Assembly: GCA_003695835.1 (NCBI GenBank)
Contig: RFHN01000295.1
Location: forward strand, 1-8,775
Length of the DNA: 8,775 nt
Reading direction: 5' to 3'
From: Armatimonadota bacterium
GTDB lineage: Bacteria > Armatimonadota > Fimbriimonadia > Fimbriimonadales > ATM1
The notes under the pieces are model-generated. The model had not been told where the DNA came from and did not search any database. It saw nothing but the letters and a program-made list of their open reading frames with translations. A program made the translations under genes and the position numbers. Below are positions 1 to 5,569 of this stretch, in pieces; the first letter of the stretch is position 1, and each line of letters begins with the position of its first letter.

Positions 1-578
1 ACGCCAACGGTCGAAATCGTGATGTGGCGATAGCTCAGCCCCACCTCGTCGTGCAAGAGCCGGATCGCCGCAAGAACCTCGTCATAGTTCAGCAGCGGCT
101 CGCCCATGCCCATGAATACGACATGGGAGATGCGCCGGTCGCTCTTGCGCTGAAGCATCAGGTACTGGGAAACGATCTCGCCGCGAGTGAGGTTCCGGTC
201 GAATCCGCTCAGGCCGGTCGCACAGAAGGTGCAGCCCATCGGACAGCCAACCTGAGAGCTGAGGCAGCAGCTGACCCTGTCCGAGAACGGGAGCAGGACC
301 GCTTCGAAGGCTTGAGCGTCGCCTCCATCCAAGAGCAGCTTCACAACTCCGTCGCGGGACCGCTGCTCCCGAACGATGCGCAGAGAGATCACCTGACACT
401 CGCGGGAGAGCCGGTCCCTCTCCGCCTTAGGGAGAGTGGTCATCTCGCCGAAGTCCAGCGCCGCCTTTCGGTAGATCCACTCGGCGACCTGCTTGGCCCT
501 CAAGGCGGGTGCTTCGGCTGACTCGAAGAGCCGCTCGATTTCCGTTCGGGGAAGGCCGACGAGGGCGGGGCGGGACAT
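1..578 (-). CDS. rlmN: 23S rRNA (adenine2503-C2)-methyltransferase RlmN, N-terminal part
   Basis: Radical-SAM enzyme that methylates C2 of A2503 in 23S rRNA (in many bacteria also A37 of some tRNAs), acting in the cytoplasm on ribosome precursors. Translating the minus strand from ATG at 578 gives an open frame of 192 codons that runs off the left edge, about half of the usual 340-380 residues. The N-terminal region (about 1-95) looks like the RlmN accessory domain. It is followed by the family signature around SSQVGCPMGCTFCATG, with the CxxxCxxC iron-sulfur motif at Cys112, Cys116 and Cys119, then RNLTRGEIVSQ and the GMGEP SAM-binding motif at 157-161. Cfr shares this core but is a resistance gene; the RNLT-GEIV wording and housekeeping setting favour RlmN. 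The second catalytic cysteine lies outside the window. There is no Shine-Dalgarno sequence before the ATG, but a TAGAAT box sits 8 bases upstream. Confidence 0.95.
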   Translation of the reverse strand, partial: MSRPALVGLPRTEIERLFESAEAPALRAKQVAEWIYRKAALDFGEMTTLPKAERDRLSRECQVISLRIVREQRSRDGVVKLLLDGGDAQAFEAVLLPFSDRVSCCLSSQVGCPMGCTFCATGLSGFDRNLTRGEIVSQYLMLQRKSDRRISHVVFMGMGEPLLNYDEVLAAIRLLHDEVGLSYRHITISTVG

Positions 579-586
579 GCGCCGAC

Positions 587-592
587 ATTCTA
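587..592 (-). promoter_or_regulatory. Putative -10 box of rlmN (leaderless-type spacing)
   Basis: On the minus strand TAGAAT (5 of 6 matches to TATAAT) ends 8 bases before the rlmN ATG. A start point about 7-8 bases after the box would fall at or next to the A of the ATG, as in leaderless transcripts. I see no good -35 match at 16-18 bases upstream and no Shine-Dalgarno sequence between the box and the ATG. Confidence 0.4.
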
Positions 593-670
593 CTTGAATC
601 GAGCGGGATCTCCCCGTATCCTCCGCATTGTTAAGGGGACTGGAATTTTCCTCAATTGCGCCCGGAACTC

Positions 671-699
671 TTGACAGGGCATATCGGCCTGGGTAAACT
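671..699 (+). promoter_or_regulatory. Sigma-70-type promoter for the SLH/barrel gene
   Basis: A perfect -35 TTGACA at 671-676 and TAAACT at 694-699 (4 of 6 to TATAAT) are separated by exactly 17 bases. The predicted start point is near 706, about 155 nt before the ATG at 861. It is the best consensus promoter in the window, as expected for an abundant envelope protein. Nothing else is downstream before 861, so it almost certainly serves that gene. Confidence 0.7.
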
Positions 700-705
700 A
701 CGGCC

Positions 706-860
706 GGTTACGTGGCTCTCGTGGCTGCGTAGCCAGGAAAAAATCCCGCCCGAGGGAGCCGAGCTTGGTGGGTTGTGCTGGAGGACAACATAGGATTGCT
801 TCAGCGAGACGACTCCCCAACGAGGCCGCCCAAGGGCGAAACTCAAGGAGGAGTAAAACA
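706..860 (+). promoter_or_regulatory. 5' leader of the SLH/barrel gene with possible stem-loops
   Basis: This is the predicted untranslated leader. An outer helix of 7 pairs (one G-U) can form between 714-720 and 754-760. It encloses a 5-pair hairpin at 722-726/731-735 with loop GCGT and a purine-rich single strand with six A residues (738-743). A small CGCC/GGCG hairpin lies at 827-838. The leader ends in a strong Shine-Dalgarno sequence, AAGGAGGAG at 845-853, 7 bases before the ATG. I could not match it to a riboswitch class. A role in mRNA stability or translation control of an abundant surface protein is possible but inferred. Confidence 0.35.
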
Positions 861-2870
861 ATGAACAAAACGCTGAAACTCGCTTTCGGCGCAGTGTTGG
901 GAGCGGCGCTGTTCGTGCCCGCTCTTGCTCAAGACAACTTCCCGGATGCTCCCGAGTATCACTGGGCGTATCGCGCCTTGCTGAACATGAAGAACGAGGG
1001 CATCCTCGTCGGTTACCCAGATGGTCTGTTCCGCGGTGGCCGCCCGGCATCCCGCTACGAGCTCGCCGCAGCGATCAACGCTGCCTACGAGCGACTGAAG
1101 GGCATGATCGGCGGTCTCAAGGAGCAGATTGACGTTCTGGAGAGCAAGATCAATCAGCCGACCGGTCAGTTCGCCACCAAGGCGGATCTGGACCAGTTGC
1201 GCAGCGAGCTTGCGAACCTTCGCCGGGACCTCGACGCGATGAAGTCCTGGGGCGACGACATCGAGAACCTGAAGCGGATGGCCTCGACCTTCGAGCGAGA
1301 CCTCGCCGCCATCGGTGTGGATGTCGAAGCCATGAAGAAGGACATCGCCGATCTTGCTGAGATCGTCAAGGGTATGCCCAAGCCGGCTGTGGACATTCAC
1401 GGCGACGTGAACCTGATCCTGCTGGCTGGCAATTCCCGCGACAACGTCTTCGGCGTGACGGTGGACGGCCGCCCGACCGGTGTGGACCGAGGCAGTAACT
1501 TCGGTAACGCCGGTGGCTTGACCGACGACACCACGATCGGTCATGAGGCAGCCTTCACCTTCACCGGCACCAACCAAGAGGGTCCGAAGTGGCACGCGAC
1601 CGTCGTCGTCGGCAACCTTCTGGGTATCACCGAAGGCGGTGTGCTATTCGGGGACCAAAGCACGACCTGGAGCGGCACGCCGTTCCATGAGGCGGATACG
1701 TCCGTGTACATCCAGGAAGCCGGAGTCGAGTTCGACTCTTCGCTCTGGGGACAGGGATTCTCCGCTAAGCTCGGTCGCATCGGGTACCAGGCTGGTTCCT
1801 ACTTCTTCCAGCGCCCGGACAACACCCCGTACTTCAAGAACGATCGGTGGGACAACGGCAACTGGTACTTCGACGGCGGAATGCTGATGTTCGACTGGGG
1901 AGCTGTCGGTCTCGATATCTGGGCCGGCCGCAACTCGTCGCCGACCAGCGACGAACCGTTCTTCGTCGGCGACCTGAACCCGATGGTTGTCGGTATGAAT
2001 CCGACGGGCGTCCCGTTCGGTGTCGGTGCCGACCGTCCCGTCGGCCTCAACTTTACGGGCATGATGGTGGACCAGAGCCTCGGCGCTCACCTCAATATCG
2101 CTCTTGGTGAGAATGGATCCATCGGGCTGAACTACATCTTCCTGGATGGAGACTTCGGGGACCTCGATCCGATGGGAAGCAACCCGTACAACCGGATCGC
2201 GGTCTGGGGCGGCGAGCTGAACTACAAGTTCGGCGGCAACCTCAGCCTGAACGGCGGGTACAGCCAGAGCGACTACCAGTTCAACGACAACAACGTTCTC
2301 GATGAGGACAACTTCGCCTGGTGGGCGATGCTGAACTATCAGGGCTCCAACTGGGGCGCTGGTGTCGGCTACCGCGAGGTTGAGCGCTTCTTCGGCGCGC
2401 CCGGCGACTGGGGTCGCATCGGCATCTGGTGGAATCCGACCGACGTCAAGGGCTTCGACGGCTACGTCAAGTTCATGCCCAGCGACTCGATCGGTGTCAA
2501 GGTTGGCGCTAAGGTGTGGACCGGTATTGACAACGGTACCGGCCTCACGGAGGATGACGACATCCTCTCGATCTACGGCCATCTGTCGTTCAACCTGAAC
2601 CAGAACTGGTCCGGCTGGATCGGAGGCGAGTGGGTGCGTTGGGACCTGAATGGGTTACCGAATGAACCGACGGAAGCCTGGTACCGCATCGGCCTGAACT
2701 ACAACCTCGGCGGCGATCAGATGCTGAAGTTCATGTATGAAATCAGCGACTACGACGCCGATGGGGAAGCGAGATTCGCTCCCAGCACGTGGATGGGCAC
2801 CCTTGGCGGCGCCAGCACGGACCGGCTCCGCGGTGGGTTCCTGACCACGCAGTGGAGCAAGAAGTTCTAA
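861..2870 (+). CDS. SLH-domain outer-membrane barrel protein (SlpA/OmpM-like)
   Basis: Predicted 669-residue outer-membrane protein tethering the outer membrane to the cell wall and probably acting as a porin. Visible parts, in order: a Sec signal peptide (1-23, cleavage ALA|Q); a single SLH domain (about 25-80) with FPDAPEYHWAYRALLNM, YPDGLFRGG and the SRYELA core at 64-69; a coiled-coil or helical stalk (about 80-172) with heptad-like Leu spacing; then from about 176 a Gly/Asn/Trp/aromatic-rich stretch of alternating strands to the end, typical of a barrel of OprB/OmpM type. The last residue is Phe, as in the beta-signal recognised by the Bam machinery. The ATG at 861 is chosen because AAGGAGGAG lies 7 bases upstream and the signal peptide starts there; the frame is open back to 765 but that part has no signal character. 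It has its own promoter and terminator. Known for the family: SlpA of Deinococcus-Thermus and OmpM of diderm Firmicutes bind wall polymer through SLH. The substrate is unknown. Confidence 0.85.
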   Translation: MNKTLKLAFGAVLGAALFVPALAQDNFPDAPEYHWAYRALLNMKNEGILVGYPDGLFRGGRPASRYELAAAINAAYERLKGMIGGLKEQIDVLESKINQPTGQFATKADLDQLRSELANLRRDLDAMKSWGDDIENLKRMASTFERDLAAIGVDVEAMKKDIADLAEIVKGMPKPAVDIHGDVNLILLAGNSRDNVFGVTVDGRPTGVDRGSNFGNAGGLTDDTTIGHEAAFTFTGTNQEGPKWHATVVVGNLLGITEGGVLFGDQSTTWSGTPFHEADTSVYIQEAGVEFDSSLWGQGFSAKLGRIGYQAGSYFFQRPDNTPYFKNDRWDNGNWYFDGGMLMFDWGAVGLDIWAGRNSSPTSDEPFFVGDLNPMVVGMNPTGVPFGVGADRPVGLNFTGMMVDQSLGAHLNIALGENGSIGLNYIFLDGDFGDLDPMGSNPYNRIAVWGGELNYKFGGNLSLNGGYSQSDYQFNDNNVLDEDNFAWWAMLNYQGSNWGAGVGYREVERFFGAPGDWGRIGIWWNPTDVKGFDGYVKFMPSDSIGVKVGAKVWTGIDNGTGLTEDDDILSIYGHLSFNLNQNWSGWIGGEWVRWDLNGLPNEPTEAWYRIGLNYNLGGDQMLKFMYEISDYDADGEARFAPSTWMGTLGGASTDRLRGGFLTTQWSKKF

Positions 2871-2893
2871 CGAACTTCGGCTGACAACGACCT

Positions 2894-2931
2894 CGGAGCC
2901 GATTCCCTCGCGGAGTCGGCTCCGTTTCTTC
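2894..2931 (+). terminator. Intrinsic terminator after the SLH/barrel gene
   Basis: A hairpin with 13 consecutive pairs (2894-2906 with 2912-2924, one T-G wobble) and a 5-base loop CTCGC is followed directly by TTTCTTC. It begins 23 bases after the stop codon. The long GC-rich stem and T-rich tail make this a textbook rho-independent terminator, separating the SLH/barrel transcript from the small secreted protein/metK unit. Confidence 0.9.
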
Positions 2932-2970
2932 ATCGAGCGAAACCAAAACGGAGGCGCCGCCACAAACGTC

Positions 2971-2976
2971 TACAAT
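2971..2976 (+). promoter_or_regulatory. Candidate -10 box before the secreted-protein gene
   Basis: TACAAT (5 of 6 to TATAAT) lies 16 bases before the ATG at 2993, downstream of the terminator where a new promoter is expected. No -35 match is seen at 16-18 bases. A start point about 7 bases after the box would fall within the Shine-Dalgarno sequence AAGGAGG (2980-2986), which would shorten it. Either the start point is nearer the box or the true promoter lies elsewhere in 2931-2970. Confidence 0.3.
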
Positions 2977-2992
2977 AGCAAGGAGGTTCGAC

Positions 2993-3433
2993 ATGATCCG
3001 AAAAAAGATTTCCAAGAAAGCACTCGTTCTCTTTGCCGCCCTACTTGCGGCGGCTCCCCTTGCGGTGGCGCAGCTGAAGATTGATATCGGCGACTTGCTG
3101 AAGATCGGCGGCATCGCTCTTGTCGTGGACCGCTTCGGCCCCGAGATTGACAAGGCGGTAGACGACCTGCAGGGATTTACACCCGAGCAGGCGGCCATGA
3201 CCAAGGTCGTCCCGATCATCTCCGCCGGGAGCGGCACGCACGTCGGCGCTGCGCAGGTGATGGGGCCCGCTTCGGAGGTGAACAAGGTTCGCGCCGTGGC
3301 GCAAGTCGAAGGGAAGGTGTTCGGGGGTGTCGTCCGCATCAAGGCGTTGATTCCCGTTTCGACGACAAGCGTTACGAACATCCGGCGTGTGGACGGCGTC
3401 GGGGTCAGCGCGATCATTGATGTGAAGATTTAG
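2993..3433 (+). CDS. Small secreted protein of unknown function
   Basis: A 146-residue protein I do not recognise. It starts with a clear Sec signal peptide: a basic N-terminus (RKKISKK), a hydrophobic core, and cleavage at AVA|Q after residue 26. The mature part has about 120 residues and no cysteine, so it is neither a lipoprotein nor disulfide-bonded. It contains an IGDLLKIGGIALVVDRFGPEID segment, hydrophobic enough to be a buried or membrane-contacting helix, and then beta-rich sequence with regular Val/Ile alternation up to the end (ISAIIDVKI-like C-terminus). The start is supported by AAGGAGG 6 bases upstream. The gene follows a terminator and leads into metK after 17 bases; its stop TAG is the first part of the metK ribosome-binding site. 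Export to the periplasm is well supported, but the role is unknown. A small wall- or membrane-associated protein is a guess. Confidence 0.8.
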   Translation: MIRKKISKKALVLFAALLAAAPLAVAQLKIDIGDLLKIGGIALVVDRFGPEIDKAVDDLQGFTPEQAAMTKVVPIISAGSGTHVGAAQVMGPASEVNKVRAVAQVEGKVFGGVVRIKALIPVSTTSVTNIRRVDGVGVSAIIDVKI

Positions 3434-3437
3434 GAGG
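3431..3437 (+). promoter_or_regulatory. metK Shine-Dalgarno overlapping the upstream stop codon
   Basis: TAGGAGG contains the stop TAG of the secreted-protein gene and the AGGAGG ribosome-binding site of metK. The gap from AGGAGG to the ATG at 3451 is 13 bases, longer than the usual 5-9. No better ATG, GTG or TTG lies between with the right frame, and the protein begins as expected for MetK. The arrangement suggests co-transcription and perhaps translational coupling. Confidence 0.6.
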
Positions 3438-3450
3438 TAAACTCCCGCCC

Positions 3451-4596
3451 ATGGACGGGGTGCGACTCTTTACATCAGAAAGCGTAAGCGAAGGGCATCC
3501 GGACAAACTGGCTGACCAGATCTCCGATGCCCTTCTCGATAGGTTCCTCGCCGGCGATCCTCAAAGCCGAACGGGCATCGAAACGGTGCTCGGAAAGGGC
3601 TTCGTCGTTGTGACGGGCGAGGTCAAGACGGAAACGTATGTGGAGATTCCCGACGTCGTGCGCGACACCATCGAGTCCGTCGGCTACAACGATATCTCAT
3701 ACGGCTTCGACGGGCGAACGTGCGGGGTGCTGGTTTCGATTCACAATCAATCCATCGAGATCGCCGAAGCGGTGGACGACGGCGGCGCCGGCGACCAGGG
3801 CATGATGTTCGGCTACGCCTGTACGGAAACCGAAGAGTTGATGCCGCTTCCGATCGCCATGGCGCACGCGATGATGCGGCGGCAGGCGTGGGTCAAGCGC
3901 GAGCATCCGGGACTCGGAATCCTGCCGGACGCAAAGTGCCAAGTTACCGTCACCTACGAAGACTGGAGGCCGAAGGCGGTCCACACCGTCGTCTGTTCCT
4001 GCCAGCACTCTCCCAAGCTGACGAACGAAGAGGTGGAACAGCGGGTCAAGGAGCACATCATCGAGCCGACTTTGCGGGACTTCGCGGATCGGGTGGACAT
4101 CGAAGGCAAGATCCAATATCATATCAACCCGAGCGGCAAGTTCACGATCGGTGGTCCGGAAGCGGACGCCGGCCTCACCGGACGCAAGGTCATCGTGGAT
4201 ACCTACGGCGGCTTCGCCCCCCATGGTGGCGGCGCGTTCAGCGGCAAAGATCCCACGAAGGTGGACCGCAGCGCCACGTACATGTGTCGTCACGTTGCGA
4301 AGTGCATCGTAGCCGCGGGCTTGGCGGAGCGGGCGTTGGTCTCGGTGGCTTACGCGATTGGAATGGTGGATCCCGTCCAAATCAGCGTGGAGACGTTCGG
4401 GACGAACCAGGTGGATGAGAAGAAGATCGAAGCGCTTGTTCGAGAGAGATTCTCGTTCAAGCCGCGCGAGATTGAGCGATACCTCCAGCTGCGGTCGAGC
4501 AAGTTTCTCTATCGGGACACGGCGCGCAACGGTCACTTCGGCGCGAAGCCATTCCCATGGGAGGATACGTCCGCAGCCAAGGACCTCGTGGTCTAA
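3451..4596 (+). CDS. metK: S-adenosylmethionine synthetase (methionine adenosyltransferase)
   Basis: Makes S-adenosylmethionine from methionine and ATP, releasing phosphate and diphosphate; a cytoplasmic homotetramer or dimer pair needing Mg and K ions. The 381 residues match the usual bacterial length of 380-400. The N-terminal ATP-binding motif is seen as LFTSESVSEGHPDKLADQ (His16, Asp18, Lys19). The signature hexapeptide GAGDQG is at 112-117, within a motif ending GMMFGYAC. The P-loop-like GGGAFSGKDPTKVDRS begins at Gly259 with Lys266 and Asp267, followed by RHVAKCIVAAGLAERALVSVAYAIG. All three structural repeats are covered and no key residue is missing. The start ATG is the first that yields the family N-terminus. 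It is probably transcribed with the secreted-protein gene upstream. I see no SAM riboswitch. Its stop overlaps that of the convergent nucleotidyltransferase gene. Confidence 0.98.
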   Translation: MDGVRLFTSESVSEGHPDKLADQISDALLDRFLAGDPQSRTGIETVLGKGFVVVTGEVKTETYVEIPDVVRDTIESVGYNDISYGFDGRTCGVLVSIHNQSIEIAEAVDDGGAGDQGMMFGYACTETEELMPLPIAMAHAMMRRQAWVKREHPGLGILPDAKCQVTVTYEDWRPKAVHTVVCSCQHSPKLTNEEVEQRVKEHIIEPTLRDFADRVDIEGKIQYHINPSGKFTIGGPEADAGLTGRKVIVDTYGGFAPHGGGAFSGKDPTKVDRSATYMCRHVAKCIVAAGLAERALVSVAYAIGMVDPVQISVETFGTNQVDEKKIEALVRERFSFKPREIERYLQLRSSKFLYRDTARNGHFGAKPFPWEDTSAAKDLVV

Positions 4597-5537
4597 ACCT
4601 CGATTCTCTCGATCTCGTCGCCGTAAGCGACCACGTTCTCGAGCGGCGAATCGCTGCGCACGTGGCCTCCTAACAGCGCGTTGCGGATGGCCCCAGGCAC
4701 CTCGACGTCTGCGCCGTCCAACACGATCGAGTTGGCGATCTCATCGCAAGAGACCCTCGCGCCTCGACCGACGCTGACATTTGGGCCGATCTTCCCGTTG
4801 ATCGAGGCGTCCGGTGCCACGGCGCTTGCCCCACCCAAGAGCGCAGCCGAGCAGGCGAGCAGCGACGGCAAAGTGCCCGTGTCGAACCACCGCCCTTCGA
4901 AAACCGCGGCGCGCACGTCTTTTCCTCGTTCCACAAGTCCCTGGATTGCGTCGGTGATCTCGTACTCGCCGCGCGCACTGGGTTCCAGCGTCTCGATCGC
5001 CTCCCAAACCGAAGGTCGGAAGAAATAGAGCCCTGCCATGGCGAGATTGGACTCGGGCTTCTTGGGTTTTTCGACTAACTTGGTGATGCGATCGCCCTCT
5101 ACGTAGGCGACGCCGAAACGCTCCGGATCCGGGACGACCTGAACGAGATTGAGATTGTCGCATCGGAGGTCTTCGAATCGCTTTCGAAACGGCGCAAGGC
5201 TTTGGTCGTAGATCGCATCGCCCAGGTAGAGGCAGAATGGCGAGTCTCCGAGGAAATCCCTCGCAGCCGCGACCGCGTGTGCCAGCCCGAGCGGCTTTTC
5301 TTGAATCGCATAAGACAGTTGAACATCGGTGGGAAGTGCCCTGACGCCATCACGAATCTGATCACCCAGGTCTGGGTTGACGACGATGCACACCTCTCGA
5401 ATTCCCATGCCCTGCATCTGCTCCAGACCGTAGAGAATCGTCGGCTTGCCCGCGACAGGTACAAGCGGCTTGGGAATATGCTTCGTAACCGGATACAGTC
5501 TCGTTCCGCGTCCTGCCGCTAAGATCACCCCTTTCAT
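4593..5537 (-). CDS. Sugar-1-phosphate nucleotidyltransferase with C-terminal left-handed helix domain (RmlA-long type)
   Basis: Transfers a nucleotide from NTP to a sugar 1-phosphate (most likely glucose 1-phosphate with dTTP), feeding activated sugars to surface-polysaccharide or glycosylation pathways; cytoplasmic. Of 314 residues, the N-terminal GT-A-like nucleotidyltransferase domain (1-about 230) shows LAAGRGTRLYPVTKHIPKPLVPV (6-28, with Lys23), the metal-binding LGD motif at 105-107, GVAYVEGD, the substrate-binding EKP at 156-158, GEYEITDAI at 190-198 and WFDTGT at 217-222. From about 240 to 300 the imperfect hexapeptide pattern (IGPNVSVGRGARVS, NSIVLDGADVEV) marks a left-handed beta-helix, as in long-form RmlA/StrD proteins, which are somewhat longer (about 350). 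UTP or CTP use, or a GlmU-like role, cannot be excluded. No rml pathway neighbours are present. Its start faces the lipoprotein gene across 32 bases. Confidence 0.85.
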   Translation of the reverse strand: MKGVILAAGRGTRLYPVTKHIPKPLVPVAGKPTILYGLEQMQGMGIREVCIVVNPDLGDQIRDGVRALPTDVQLSYAIQEKPLGLAHAVAAARDFLGDSPFCLYLGDAIYDQSLAPFRKRFEDLRCDNLNLVQVVPDPERFGVAYVEGDRITKLVEKPKKPESNLAMAGLYFFRPSVWEAIETLEPSARGEYEITDAIQGLVERGKDVRAAVFEGRWFDTGTLPSLLACSAALLGGASAVAPDASINGKIGPNVSVGRGARVSCDEIANSIVLDGADVEVPGAIRNALLGGHVRSDSPLENVVAYGDEIERIEV

Positions 5538-5569
5538 CGCTCCGAGCTGGGTAGTCTATACGAAGCGCA
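5538..5569. promoter_or_regulatory. 32-base divergent intergenic region with a shared TAGTCTA core
   Basis: This gap separates the nucleotidyltransferase start (minus) from the lipoprotein start (plus). The core TAGTCTATA at 5552-5560 reads TAGTCT on the plus strand and TAGACT (5558-5553) on the minus strand; each matches 4 of 6 bases of the -10 consensus. Both promoters would therefore overlap and could compete. Matching -35 boxes would lie inside the opposing genes and are not evident. If the lipoprotein starts at 5591 instead, the gap is 53 bases. Confidence 0.3.

Noticed and set aside
24..521. A 165-codon plus-strand frame at the left end.
   Set aside because: It is antisense to rlmN, whose iron-sulfur and GMGEP motifs are unmistakable.
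660..765. A cyclic di-GMP or other known riboswitch in the leader region (AGGGC and GGTAAAC pieces caught the eye).
   Set aside because: The conserved blocks of the class I c-di-GMP aptamer (such as GCAAAGC) are absent, and the first pieces lie upstream of the predicted transcript start.
765..860. Upstream extension of the SLH/barrel gene to an ATG at 765.
   Set aside because: The extra 32 residues have no signal-peptide character, and the extension would bury the strong AAGGAGGAG site and signal peptide that clearly mark ATG 861.
1644..2582. A 312-codon minus-strand frame inside the SLH/barrel gene.
   Set aside because: It is antisense to a well-supported barrel region and its product is a monotonous Val/Ala/Asp/Glu-rich sequence without signal peptide or motif.
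2931..3450. A SAM riboswitch controlling metK.
   Set aside because: The space before 2993 is only about 60 bases after the terminator and shows no SAM aptamer motifs, and only 17 bases separate the secreted-protein gene from metK.
3720..4418. A 232-codon plus-strand frame within metK.
   Set aside because: It is an out-of-frame shadow of metK with Arg/Gly-rich composition and no motif.
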